This document shows positions 1-7,928 of a stretch of 29,691 bases of DNA, piece after piece (the first letter of the stretch is position 1; every line of letters starts with the position of its first letter). The notes under the pieces are model-generated. The model searched no databases and was not told the DNA's origin. It saw only the letters and a program-made list of their open reading frames with translations. The translations under genes and the position numbers were made by a program. The stretch comes from CAZAIO01 sp964485235. Its GTDB lineage: Bacteria; Chloroflexota; Dehalococcoidia; GIF9; UBA5629. The DNA lies in contig CAZAIO010000017.1 of the NCBI GenBank assembly GCA_964485235.1, positions 1-29,691 of the forward strand, given 5' to 3'.

Positions 1-140
1 GCATATGCATCCATCCGGTGACATAAATTCATTTTATACACGCCGGGCCTTGATATCACGATGAAGCGGATGCATAAAAAAGCAACACTACGCGGCAGGC
101 ACCATGGCCTATTATAGCGCAATATGAAAAAATGTGATAT
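1..140. other. Non-coding left edge
   Basis: No convincing gene lies here. It follows the stop codon of the minus-strand tandem ATPase gene. I see a short CCATGG palindrome and a GCATATGC palindrome at the edge, but no clear hairpin plus T-run terminator and no tRNA. Confidence 0.5.
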
Positions 141-1559
141 TTAAGCAGACCGGTTTTTACTTCCGTACTTTCGGGCAGGCTTCGCTACAGGAGTAATCTT
201 CCTGTCACCCCGGTAATCGGGCGCCACAATATTGAAAACCAGGCTGAGGCTCGGGTCCATCATACGCGAGCTGATACGGCTTTCAATTTCATCAAGGGAA
301 GAGCAGGTGGTCACGACCGTCGCAAGACGTGCATTATACCGGTAATTGATTAACTGGTATAACTTTTCCTGTGCCCACGGTGTAGCTGACTGTTCGCCAA
401 AATCGTCCAGGATCAACACGGAGGTACTTTTTACCTTTTCAAAGAGAGTGTCATATGAAATACGGCTTTCCGGACTGAACGTAGAGCGCAAATAGTCCAG
501 CAGATCGGTGACAATAATGAAGAATACCGGTTTACCTGCAGCTTTCAAATAGTTCGCTATCGCCGCTGCAAGATGGGTCTTGCCGCACCCGTTATCCCCG
601 AGCAGTACCAGCCATCCGTTCGGAGACCTGGCAAAATCACCAGCGATCCTGTATGCCTGTTCAAGATTTTGTCTCTCCTCTGCTGAAAGGTTTACCCGTT
701 TATAGTCGAAATTGTCGAAAGACATTTGCTTCAACAGCTCGAATTCCATATTCCCCAACCGTTCAAGCGGAGGAGCAGACTTTCGTTTTATCCTGTAAAC
801 TTTGCACAGGTCAGGATCCTGCAAATGTCCCTGAACCGCTTCATCAAGTTCTTCCACGGGCATGTATGTCGTAATTACCGTCGACAACCGGTTATTGAAC
901 CGGTGATTTAGCAATTGCTCCAATTTCTCTTTCGCCCAGCCTGAATAGAATGTTGTTGTAAGATCATCCAGAATTAACAGGGGAGCATTTTTTACCTGCT
1001 CGAAAAGCACGTCATATTCCACCTCGCTGTCAGGGTGGAAGGTCGAACGCAGATGGTCCAGCAAGTCCGCTACACCGATATAGAAAGCCGGTTCAGATAG
1101 CTGTAAACGGTAATTTGCAATTGCACACGATAGATGAGTTTTTCCACAACCGTTCGGCCCGGAAATGACCAGCCATCCCTCGGGATTCTGCGCAAATTCA
1201 ATTGCACCATTGTACGCTTCATCGAAATTGAGCAATGTATCATTGCCGCCCTGCGGCCTTCCCTCCGGTACAAGCGTATCAAAAGTAAGACGGGACAGAC
1301 TGCCCAGATTGCTGTATTGCTGCAACCAGAGCTGCTTTCGTTTTTGTACTTCTTTGCGGATACAATCACAGGGGACCAGTGTCTGATAGTCCGTTTCTCC
1401 CGAGGGTAAAAGAGGATGAATGAAACATGCTCCGTTGCAAACAGGGCATATAGCGCCCTCTTTTTCAGGTCTATCGTTCGACCATGTGTCCGTATTTTCC
1501 TCTGATAAATCTATCCGGATCTCTTTCTTTTTTAGGATGTCTCCCAGGCTTTCCATCAT
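141..1559 (-). CDS. Tandem DnaC/IstB-like AAA+ ATPase (two ATPase modules in one chain)
   Basis: This 472-residue protein resembles two helicase-loader ATPases (DnaC/DnaI/IstB-like) fused head to tail. The N-terminus carries a probable zinc site (C38, C41, C45, C64, C66). Module 1 has Walker A GPNGCGKTH (134-142) and Walker B LLILDD (194-199). Module 2 has GDNGCGKTH (321-329) and VLILDD (381-386). The halves share long stretches such as RSTF.P and YD.LFE.VK, so they look like an internal duplication. Module 2 keeps the loader-type RISSRMMDP segment (428-436). The matching part of module 1 reads VQGHLQDP and lacks the Ser-Arg. The start is the first of two ATGs, with GGAAGG five bases upstream, inside the preceding dnaD-like gene (89-base overlap). 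Being last in the rplI-dnaB-dnaD operon, it probably loads DnaB at replication origins or restarts. The fold is clear; the loader role is inferred. Confidence 0.85.
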   Translation of the reverse strand: MMESLGDILKKKEIRIDLSEENTDTWSNDRPEKEGAICPVCNGACFIHPLLPSGETDYQTLVPCDCIRKEVQKRKQLWLQQYSNLGSLSRLTFDTLVPEGRPQGGNDTLLNFDEAYNGAIEFAQNPEGWLVISGPNGCGKTHLSCAIANYRLQLSEPAFYIGVADLLDHLRSTFHPDSEVEYDVLFEQVKNAPLLILDDLTTTFYSGWAKEKLEQLLNHRFNNRLSTVITTYMPVEELDEAVQGHLQDPDLCKVYRIKRKSAPPLERLGNMEFELLKQMSFDNFDYKRVNLSAEERQNLEQAYRIAGDFARSPNGWLVLLGDNGCGKTHLAAAIANYLKAAGKPVFFIIVTDLLDYLRSTFSPESRISYDTLFEKVKSTSVLILDDFGEQSATPWAQEKLYQLINYRYNARLATVVTTCSSLDEIESRISSRMMDPSLSLVFNIVAPDYRGDRKITPVAKPARKYGSKNRSA

Positions 1560-2187
1560 CTTTACCTTCCGTTGCCCAGCGTTCTAAAATTCGCTCTATA
1601 TATCTCCAGTTGCGTTTGTTCAACATAACAGCTTCTTCAAACGCCTCTTTGATCCATGCTTGAGCATAGCGTTCCCCGGCTTCCTTCAACTTTTCGGCGA
1701 TTATCGGAGTAATCATGCCGATATTCTGTTCATATAATCTGTATATATCCACGCTATCCACGTTCTTCATATATGTCTCTCTCACCGGTACTATACCGGG
1801 CAACACTATATCCCCGCTCCGTATTTTTTCAATCGCTTTCCTATTAGAGGCAGTATTAATACAATATGCTTTTTCTACGCTGCCGTCGCGTTCAAATGCA
1901 ATGTTAATTAACACACCATGTTCAACTGCACTCTCAAGTGAATGAGAAAGCATTGCGTCACCGGACTTTTTTTCGCCTGTTTCATGGTTGTCCATCAGCC
2001 CCGAATGAAGCACCTCATTCTCTGTTATCATTTGCGGATACCCTTTTCGCCTTGATAAAAGCCAGAAAACATAAAGTACTGTTTTTATTTCGGCAATATC
2101 GTCCATGCGTTGTACTATATCGGTGAGTAACACGCTCGGCAACGGTGTAACCTCAGTTTTTTCCTGAAACCCATCGAATAATTTCAT
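1471..2187 (-). CDS. DnaD-like primosome/replication protein
   Basis: This is a 238-residue protein whose C-terminal half matches the DnaD/DnaB_2 domain. The signature runs from IYRLYEQNIGMITP (about 149-162) through WIKEAFEEAVMLNKRNWRYI (about 178-197) to ILERW. The last ~30 residues are basic and polar (GRHPKKERDPDRF). In Firmicutes, DnaD-family proteins help remodel origins and recruit the helicase and its loader. The N-terminal half (about 1-130) looks like a divergent winged-helix region, as in replication-initiation DnaD proteins, but I cannot confirm that. It starts 12 bases after dnaB and its 3' end overlaps the ATPase gene by 89 bases, so the three are likely co-transcribed and translationally coupled. 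The domain call is firm. Exact equivalence to Bacillus DnaD is uncertain, so no symbol is given. Confidence 0.85.
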   Translation of the reverse strand: MKLFDGFQEKTEVTPLPSVLLTDIVQRMDDIAEIKTVLYVFWLLSRRKGYPQMITENEVLHSGLMDNHETGEKKSGDAMLSHSLESAVEHGVLINIAFERDGSVEKAYCINTASNRKAIEKIRSGDIVLPGIVPVRETYMKNVDSVDIYRLYEQNIGMITPIIAEKLKEAGERYAQAWIKEAFEEAVMLNKRNWRYIERILERWATEGKDDGKPGRHPKKERDPDRFIRGKYGHMVER

Positions 2188-2199
2188 AACCGGATGACC

Positions 2200-3615
2200 T
2201 TACTGGAATTTCGTCTGGACCGGATGCGGAGCAGGGCCTGTATAATCGCTGAACTTGGTATATTCAGAATTGAATACCAGATACTCTTCACCGATCGGAC
2301 CGCTCCTGTTTTTTGCCACGATGACTTCTGTTAATACTTTGTGCTTTTCGCTGGCAATATTTCTGGCAATATTTCTGCTAATTTCCTCTTTTTCATCAAG
2401 GAGCATGGCATCATTCGTGGACTGAGTATCTTCTCTATGCATGAAGATCACAACATCGGCATCCTGCTCGATACTGCCGCTATCGCGCAAATCTGAAAGT
2501 CTGGGCCGCGGCGGCGGTCCCTGGTGCTCCGGACGACGAAGTTGGGATAGAGCCAGCACCGGTACATTCAGATCACGCGCAAGTGCTTTTAGCGATCTCG
2601 TAATCTGACTGAGCTCCTGATAGCGGTTTTCTATCTTGTTATCGCCCCGGATCAATTGCAGGTAGTCCACAATAACAAGGTCTACGGGATGCTCAAGGTT
2701 CAGTCGAAATACTTTATTTTTCATCTCGCTTACCCGTATCTGAGATGTATCATCGATAAATATCTTCGCCTCAGAAAGCGCTTCAGACGCTTTCATCAGT
2801 CTCTTTTCAAGTTTCTCATCGTCTTTATACTGGTGGCTGCGGACCAGTCTGGTTGAAATTTCCGATTCATTAGACAGGAGCCTCTGTATAAGTTCCTGTT
2901 TCGACATTTCCAGACTGAACAGAGCCACACACGCCCTCTGGTCTACGGCGGCATTCCTCGCTATATTCAATGCAAGGCTGGTCTTCCCGATACTGGTACG
3001 TGCGCCAAGCACCACCAGTGCTGAACGTTGCAGACCGATCAGAAGATTGTCCAGCACAAAAAAGCCGGTGTTTATAAAAGGAAGCTGGGTGCCGATAAGA
3101 GCCTCTGTATCCTGTTCAAAGAAATCACGGAGAATGCTTCGAAGCGGATCAAAATCACCTCTTTCGTGAGTTCTGACTTTGAAGAGAATATTTTCCGCTT
3201 TTGCCAGTGCATCATCCGTATCCGCTTCAGCTTCATAGCCGATTGCGGCAATCCTGTCTGATGCGCTTATCAGCCGTCGCATAATAGAAAGCCGTGACAC
3301 AATCTGGGCATACGATTCGATATGCACCGATGTAGGCACCATAGCGACAAGCTGGCTAAGATAGGATACTCCTCCCACCTCCTCCAGTTTCCCTTTCTGG
3401 GCAAGCTCCTGTGCTACCGTAATCTGGTTGATGGTTTCACTGCGCTCATTCAATGAACAGCAGGCGGCATAAATCTCCTGGTTCTGCATAATAAAGAAGT
3501 CCCCGGCATCGAGCGATGTAGTGATCTTGTATATCGCTTCACTATCTATGAGAATTGAACCAAGCACCGCTTTTTCCGCCTCAATATCATACGGCGGCAA
3601 TCGATCGTTATTCAT
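2200..3615 (-). CDS. dnaB: Replicative DNA helicase DnaB
   Basis: The 471-residue product is the hexameric 5'-3' replicative helicase. The N-terminal domain begins PPYDIEAEKAVLGSIL (7-22). The RecA-like motor has Walker A GARTSIGKTS (204-213, where GxxSMGKT is more usual), SLEMS with the catalytic Glu236, Walker B VIVDYLQLI (314-322, Asp317), SDLRDSGSIEQDAD (374-387) and the late AKNRSGPIG segment (434-442). Between HRED and AKNRSGP there are about 40 residues, roughly twice the usual length, including a duplicated NIAR. It lies seven bases after rplI and 12 before the dnaD-like gene, a common rplI-dnaB arrangement with loader genes attached. The ATG start has only a weak ribosome site, consistent with coupling to rplI. 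Confidence 0.97.
   Translation of the reverse strand: MNNDRLPPYDIEAEKAVLGSILIDSEAIYKITTSLDAGDFFIMQNQEIYAACCSLNERSETINQITVAQELAQKGKLEEVGGVSYLSQLVAMVPTSVHIESYAQIVSRLSIMRRLISASDRIAAIGYEAEADTDDALAKAENILFKVRTHERGDFDPLRSILRDFFEQDTEALIGTQLPFINTGFFVLDNLLIGLQRSALVVLGARTSIGKTSLALNIARNAAVDQRACVALFSLEMSKQELIQRLLSNESEISTRLVRSHQYKDDEKLEKRLMKASEALSEAKIFIDDTSQIRVSEMKNKVFRLNLEHPVDLVIVDYLQLIRGDNKIENRYQELSQITRSLKALARDLNVPVLALSQLRRPEHQGPPPRPRLSDLRDSGSIEQDADVVIFMHREDTQSTNDAMLLDEKEEISRNIARNIASEKHKVLTEVIVAKNRSGPIGEEYLVFNSEYTKFSDYTGPAPHPVQTKFQ
2351..2374. repeat. In-frame 12-bp tandem duplication inside dnaB
   Basis: CTGGCAATATTT occurs twice back to back (2351-2362 and 2363-2374), followed by a decayed third unit. 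On the coding strand it encodes the repeated NIAR at residues 415-422 of DnaB. The frame is kept. It sits in the unusually long loop before AKNRSGP. Confidence 0.85.
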
Positions 3616-3622
3616 CTTATGC

Positions 3623-4069
3623 TTATTCTTCCTCTATCAATACAGATATTTTAGTCTCAATTCCCCCGCCGAAGGTCACCACCACTTCATGCGTACCCAG
3701 ATTGCGCAACGGTTCATCGAGTTTTATTTTCTTCTTATCTATTTCAGTCCCCGCGATACCGGAAAGCTTTTCCGCAATTTCAGCAGCGGTAACAGACCCG
3801 TGAAGGCGTCCTTTGTCACCGGCTTTCGCCTTGAAGCCGATCTCCGTACCCTTCAGACTTTGAGCCAGTTGTCCAAGTTCTGTCTGATGGCGTTCCCGCT
3901 TTTTCTTATCCTCTTCCATACGCTCTTTGGCTTCTTTCAGCGCTGCCGGTGTCGCCTGTACTGCCAGTTTCCTCGGAAAGAGGAAATTCCTCGCATATCC
4001 GTCAGCTACATCTTTGATTTCACCGCGTTTTCCTTTGGTCGATACGTCCTGTAGAAAAATAACCTTCAT
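3623..4069 (-). CDS. rplI: 50S ribosomal protein L9
   Basis: L9 binds 23S rRNA and reaches out from the base of the L1 stalk, helping to keep the reading frame. The protein starts MKVIFLQDV, followed by KGKRGEIKDVADGYARNFL (about 12-30), the N-domain signature. A long charged connecting helix (EAKERMEEDKKKRERHQ) and the C-domain GRLHGSVT follow. I chose the ATG at 4067-4069, giving 148 residues, the usual family length. GAGGAG lies four bases upstream, and the upstream in-frame ATG would only add MRSY. It is first in the rplI-dnaB-dnaD-dnaC-like operon. Confidence 0.96.
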   Translation of the reverse strand: MKVIFLQDVSTKGKRGEIKDVADGYARNFLFPRKLAVQATPAALKEAKERMEEDKKKRERHQTELGQLAQSLKGTEIGFKAKAGDKGRLHGSVTAAEIAEKLSGIAGTEIDKKKIKLDEPLRNLGTHEVVVTFGGGIETKISVLIEEE

Positions 4070-4149
4070 ATAACTCCTCACATAAACTGCTTATCGATGT
4101 GATAAATTTATTAACGAAAATATCATCGGTAAAGTTTTTCGGCAGTACT

Positions 4150-4177
4150 ATTATAAATAATGATAGCAGGTTTTACA
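4150..4177 (-). promoter_or_regulatory. Possible rplI operon promoter
   Basis: On the minus strand there is a perfect TATAAT (4150-4155) about 80 bases before the rplI start. The best -35 is poor: TGTAAA at 4172-4177 with a 16-base spacer. Placement is right for the first gene of the operon, but only the -10 box is convincing. Confidence 0.35.
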
Positions 4178-4223
4178 CGTCGGGTTTAAGAGAAATATTA
4201 TAAAGAAACGGTGTTTTTTATTT

Positions 4224-5399
4224 TTAACCGTTAAAGGCGAAAAATTCCTGTTTCACTTTTTCTATATGTTCAGGCATCGCAATCAGGTCGGCTGCGGTCA
4301 TTGCCATGGCTTTTGCAGCATCGACAAGTCCATTCATACCGCGTTCTGATGCCGAAGCTGTGATAAACTCTTCGGTATGCAGCGATATGTCTTCGGGAAC
4401 AATCGCAATAACAGGATGTATCGCCGGTACTACCTGGCTCACGTTCCCCATATCCGTGCTCCCTATGCTGTAACCGGTTTCTGGCGAAGCGATTTTGTGG
4501 CCCAGTGATTCTATATTACTTGCAAACAGACCGGCGAGATAACGATTATTATTCATCGAATCATACGTTACACTCGCCCATTTATATTCAAGCCTTGCGC
4601 CGACGGCAAGGGCAGAACCCTTGAAACAGTCCAGGATTTTTCTCTTCAGTTCATCCAGATAGAAACTGTTCGGCGCACGTATCAGAAACTGGGCTGATGA
4701 ATAGTCCGGTACTACATTCACCACACTGCCTCCGCAAGTAATGATACCGTGTATACGTGCGCGTTCATGAATATGCTGGCGTAATGAATTTATAGCGTTA
4801 AAACTCAGCAGCAATGCTTCCTGAGCATTTATCCCCTGCTCGGGATGTGCGGCGGCATGTGCCGCCTTGCCGAAAAACTCGACAGTCAACCCGATACAGG
4901 CAAGCGCATCGATGACGACCACATCTTGAGCGCCTGGATGGACTTCCATTGCAACATCTACATCACTGAAAACTCCCGCTTCCAGCATTATAGACTTACC
5001 GCCGTATACTTCCTCACCGGGAGTACCGATCACTGCTATAGCCCCTCCGCAATTGTCTACAATGCATTTACCTGCCATCCCTGCACCGGCCGCTGAAGCC
5101 GCGATAATATTATGGCCGCAAGAATGCCCTGCTTCCGAAAGAGCATCATACTCGGCAATAAAAGCGATAAGAGGCTTCCCCCGACCATAGGTTGCTTTAA
5201 ATGCTGTCGGAAGCGCTGCCGCATTTTTTTCTATTTTGAAGCTTTCATTCTCCAAAAAATCTGTCAGCCATGTACATGCTTTAAATTCCTTAAAACCTGT
5301 CTCCGGATTATCATGTATATTCTTGCTCAACGCTACAAGCTGCATACGATAACTATCGATCTGCCGCTGAACAATGTCTTTCAAAGTATCCGGATTCAA
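4224..5399 (-). CDS. M20-family metallo-amidohydrolase/peptidase
   Basis: This looks like a cytosolic two-metal hydrolase of the M20 peptidase family, in the amidohydrolase branch that includes AbgB and PM20D2 dipeptidases. Motifs include IHDNPETGFKE near the start, EYDAL, HSCGHN (metal-site Cys94 and His96), GTPGEE (Glu129-Glu130), EVHPG (His154) and a late SLHTEEF His. I see no signal peptide. Start choice: a TTG at 5397-5399 has AGGAG seven bases upstream and gives 391 residues. The upstream ATG at 5427-5429 has no ribosome site and lies close to the predicted transcription start. The gene stands alone between the rplI operon and the divergent yceD-like operon. The substrate (amino-acid conjugate, dipeptide or N-acyl amino acid) cannot be told from sequence. 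Confidence 0.88.
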   Translation of the reverse strand: MNPDTLKDIVQRQIDSYRMQLVALSKNIHDNPETGFKEFKACTWLTDFLENESFKIEKNAAALPTAFKATYGRGKPLIAFIAEYDALSEAGHSCGHNIIAASAAGAGMAGKCIVDNCGGAIAVIGTPGEEVYGGKSIMLEAGVFSDVDVAMEVHPGAQDVVVIDALACIGLTVEFFGKAAHAAAHPEQGINAQEALLLSFNAINSLRQHIHERARIHGIITCGGSVVNVVPDYSSAQFLIRAPNSFYLDELKRKILDCFKGSALAVGARLEYKWASVTYDSMNNNRYLAGLFASNIESLGHKIASPETGYSIGSTDMGNVSQVVPAIHPVIAIVPEDISLHTEEFITASASERGMNGLVDAAKAMAMTAADLIAMPEHIEKVKQEFFAFNG

Positions 5400-5443
5400 T
5401 CTGATGCTCCTATGTTGTCCAGTATGCATACATACCAAAAAGT

Positions 5444-5472
5444 ATTATACTCTTTGCATCAGAGTTAATCTA
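5444..5472 (-). promoter_or_regulatory. Possible promoter of the M20 hydrolase gene
   Basis: The minus strand reads a perfect TATAAT at 5444-5449, with a weak -35 (TAGATT, 5467-5472) 17 bases upstream. Transcription would start near 5437. That leaves room for AGGAG at 5407-5411 and supports the TTG start at 5399. Confidence 0.4.
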
Positions 5473-5613
5473 TTGCTTTAATTCACAAGAACTTTGAACT
5501 ATAATCCATATTGTTACCGGCCACAATTACATAAACGTATTAACCTTAAAATGAAGAAAGACTCCTTTATATAATATTCGTACATGAGAAAGCCGCTTAA
5601 TAACGATTATTGC

Positions 5614-5642
5614 TTGACAGTAAGAAATACTCTACTTATAAT
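5614..5642 (+). promoter_or_regulatory. Consensus sigma-70 promoter of the yceD-rpmF-fab operon
   Basis: TTGACA (5614-5619) and TATAAT (5637-5642) are separated by exactly 17 bases, a perfect housekeeping promoter. The start would be near 5649, giving a leader of about 25 bases before the yceD-like gene. It is likely the main promoter for the nine-gene run that follows. Confidence 0.85.
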
Positions 5643-5673
5643 AATGAGCCAACTTTGAGGAATTACATCAGGA

Positions 5674-6180
5674 ATGCATATAGACGTTTCTCAGTTGCTC
5701 AAAGGGCCGGTCGGTTCAAGCGAAGACATCCGGGTAGATGAAACCGGTGTGAGTGAAACGCTGGATCATATCGAAGGCGATTTCGCTCTGGTGAGGACCA
5801 ATCGGGGAATATTGGTAAAGGGGACTGTGAGCGCAAGAATTAAAGGTATATGCAGCCGTTGTCTTGAACCCACAACCTCGACAGTCAAGCTGGATATTGC
5901 AGAAGAAGCGCTGCAAAAAAAGAGTCGGTCCGGCGAATTTTCATCATTTAATCGTTCTGAGTATATAATAAACAGCAACCAGGTACTTGATTTGAATGAG
6001 ATCATTGCTCAATATGCGCATATGGCCAGGCCTATGAAATTTCTCTGTAAGCCCGATTGTGCGGGGATCTGCCCGACTTGTGGGTACAACCTCAATCAGG
6101 GTTCCTGCACATGCGCATCCCAAACTCATGACAGTCGCTGGGCAAAGCTGATCAACATGAGAAAGGAGGATAGTATATAA
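5674..6180 (+). CDS. YceD/DUF177-family protein (23S rRNA accumulation)
   Basis: This 168-residue protein belongs to the DUF177/YceD family, linked in E. coli to 23S rRNA accumulation and almost always encoded just before rpmF. The N-terminus MHIDVSQLLKGPVG fits the family opening. Central CSRCLEP (about 65-71) and a Cys-rich tail (CKPDC, CPTCG, CTC) could bind a metal. It ends one base before the rpmF ATG, and rpmF's ribosome site AGGAGG lies inside its 3' end, so the two are tightly coupled. The ribosome site for this gene is weak: AGGA touches the ATG and GAGGA is 12 bases away. The family is clear; molecular function is poorly known even in model species. Confidence 0.9.
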   Translation: MHIDVSQLLKGPVGSSEDIRVDETGVSETLDHIEGDFALVRTNRGILVKGTVSARIKGICSRCLEPTTSTVKLDIAEEALQKKSRSGEFSSFNRSEYIINSNQVLDLNEIIAQYAHMARPMKFLCKPDCAGICPTCGYNLNQGSCTCASQTHDSRWAKLINMRKEDSI

Positions 6181-6375
6181 ATGGCACTACCTAAGAGAAA
6201 ATATGCTAAAGCGCGGCAGGGGAAAAGACGTAGTCATCTCGCGCGCAGCATTGCAACACTGGATACCTGTCCTCAATGCCACAACCCTAAACTTTCCCAT
6301 CGTATATGCCCGACCTGTGGCACATACGCCGGAAGAGAAGTCATTGAGATAAAAAGCCCCAAGAAAAAAGCGTGA
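6181..6375 (+). CDS. rpmF: 50S ribosomal protein L32
   Basis: The 64-residue protein begins MALPKRKYAKARQGKRRSH, the standard L32 opening. It has a four-Cys zinc ribbon (CPQC and CPTC, about residues 30-33 and 43-46). It follows the yceD-like stop with no gap and uses the AGGAGG at 6164-6169. The yceD-rpmF-fatty-acid gene order is widespread and may link ribosome and membrane synthesis. Confidence 0.97.
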   Translation: MALPKRKYAKARQGKRRSHLARSIATLDTCPQCHNPKLSHRICPTCGTYAGREVIEIKSPKKKA

Positions 6376-6434
6376 CAGATTCTATAAGACCTGATATGCT
6401 TTGTAAATGAACCATATCACTTGAGAGGATGGTA

Positions 6435-6683
6435 ATGAATACTTTTGAACTGATAAAGAATGCGATTTGTAAAGTTCAACCCGGAATCGATGCGTCGAAA
6501 ATAGTTCCGACCGCACATCTGGGTGAAGACCTTGAAATAGATTCATTAGGTCGGGTCGAACTGGCATTAGCCATGGAAGAATCATTCGGGTTCTACCTTC
6601 CCGACGATGAGCTGGAAAATGTCGTCACTGTGGGCGATGCTATCGATTTAATCGAAACGAAACTGAGGGCAAAGAATGCCTGA
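6435..6683 (+). CDS. acpP: Acyl carrier protein (first copy)
   Basis: This small acidic carrier holds growing fatty acyl chains on a phosphopantetheine arm attached to the Ser of LEIDSLGRVEL (Ser37 when counted from the chosen start). The C-terminal helix pattern (LPDDELENVVTVGDAIDLI) is typical. I prefer the ATG at 6435 (MNTFEL, 82 residues) because GAGAGG is six bases upstream. The ATG at 6429 touches that site. Its end overlaps the fabF start by eight bases. The likely partners are the AcpS, FabD, FabF and FabK encoded downstream. Confidence 0.95.
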   Translation: MNTFELIKNAICKVQPGIDASKIVPTAHLGEDLEIDSLGRVELALAMEESFGFYLPDDELENVVTVGDAIDLIETKLRAKNA

Positions 6684-7908
6684 CCGTGTTGTGATTACCG
6701 GCTACGGTGCTATTACTCCACTCGGCCTCGATATTACAAATACGTGGCAGGGTCTTATTGAGGGTAAATCGGGGATTGACCGGATAAGCCAGTTCGATAC
6801 AACGGACTTTAATGTAAAAGTAGCTGCGGAAGTGAAAACATTCGACCCCGTAGACTATATTGATGCAACCACAGCACGATACACCGACCGCTTCACTCAA
6901 TTCGCAATAGGCGCCAGCCTTCAGGCAATCAAGAATGCCGGTCTGGTGATAAATGACTCTAACAGATACGATATAGGCATACTTATAGGAAGCGGCATTG
7001 GCGGACTTGGAACACTTTCCCGCCAGATCGGTGTACTGGATACAAGAGGTCCATCGAGGGTAAGTCCTTACACCGTCCCTATGATGATTGCCGATAACGC
7101 TCCGAGCCGTGTATCTATTATTACGGGAATCAGGGGGCCCAATCTGAGCCTGGTCTCGTCGTGTTCCACCGGCACGGATGCCATCGGTATAGCATATAAA
7201 ATGATCAAACACGGCGAAATCAAGACCATGATAGTCGGTGGAGCGGATGCAGCCATCACACCGATTGGTGTTGCCGCTTTTTCCCAGGCAGGAGCACTGA
7301 CACGCAACCCGGATTGCGCAAGCGCATCAAGGCCTTTTGACGCCGAACGGGATGGATTTGTTATCGGTGAAGGATCGGCGGTCCTTGTACTCGAAAGCCT
7401 CGACAGCGCATTATCGAGGAATGCGGATATCAGGGCGGAACTTGTGGGCTACGGCGCCACATCGGATGCCAATCACATTACTCAGCCTCTGGAAAGCGGT
7501 GAGTCGGCAACAAAAGCAATCAGTCTGGCGCTCGCGGGCATTGCTCCGAACGAGATTGATTACATAAACGCACACGGAACATCCACTCCCCTGAACGATC
7601 TCAGCGAGACCAGAGCAATTAAAAAAGCGTTCGGCAGCGATGCATATAAAATTCCGATTAGTTCTATCAAGTCTATGGTCGGACATATGCTTGGCGCCGC
7701 CGGATCGCTGGAAGCAATCGTCTGTTGTAAAGCAATTTCCGACGGTATCATTCCACCTACGATCAATTATGAGAACCCTGACCCTGAATGTGACCTCGAC
7801 TATGTGCCAAACAAAGCCAGAAAGGGAGAGGTCCGCATAGCGATGTCAAATTCATTCGGTTTCGGTGGCCATAATTCTGTTCTGGTACTCAGCCGCTTTC
7901 TCAATTGA
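6676..7908 (+). CDS. fabF: 3-oxoacyl-ACP synthase II (KAS II)
   Basis: FabF condenses malonyl-ACP with acyl-ACP to lengthen fatty acids. The 410-residue length is standard. The thiolase fold begins RVVITGYGAITPLG. The catalytic Cys lies in SSCSTGTDAIG, and the two catalytic His residues are in NAHGTSTPLND and VGHMLGAAGS. The gatekeeper-type ending SNSFGFGGHN is present. The ATG at 6676 overlaps acpP in an ATGCCTGA arrangement, indicating coupling. It is the only condensing enzyme in this cluster; a FabH initiator must be encoded elsewhere, if present. Confidence 0.97.
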   Translation: MPDRVVITGYGAITPLGLDITNTWQGLIEGKSGIDRISQFDTTDFNVKVAAEVKTFDPVDYIDATTARYTDRFTQFAIGASLQAIKNAGLVINDSNRYDIGILIGSGIGGLGTLSRQIGVLDTRGPSRVSPYTVPMMIADNAPSRVSIITGIRGPNLSLVSSCSTGTDAIGIAYKMIKHGEIKTMIVGGADAAITPIGVAAFSQAGALTRNPDCASASRPFDAERDGFVIGEGSAVLVLESLDSALSRNADIRAELVGYGATSDANHITQPLESGESATKAISLALAGIAPNEIDYINAHGTSTPLNDLSETRAIKKAFGSDAYKIPISSIKSMVGHMLGAAGSLEAIVCCKAISDGIIPPTINYENPDPECDLDYVPNKARKGEVRIAMSNSFGFGGHNSVLVLSRFLN

Positions 7909-7928
7909 GCAGGATATCAGGTATAGTT

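Noticed and set aside
3521..4054. 177-codon plus-strand frame opposite rplI and the start of dnaB
   Set aside because: It is antisense to two firmly identified genes, and its composition looks like a shadow.
4207..4232. AACGGT/ACCGTT inverted repeat at the end of the M20 gene as terminator
   Set aside because: The stem is only six pairs, overlaps the stop codon and has a 14-base A/T loop, so it is weak.
6640..7212. 190-codon minus-strand open frame opposite fabF
   Set aside because: It lies wholly antisense to the clear FabF coding sequence, has no family motif and no ribosome site; a shadow frame.
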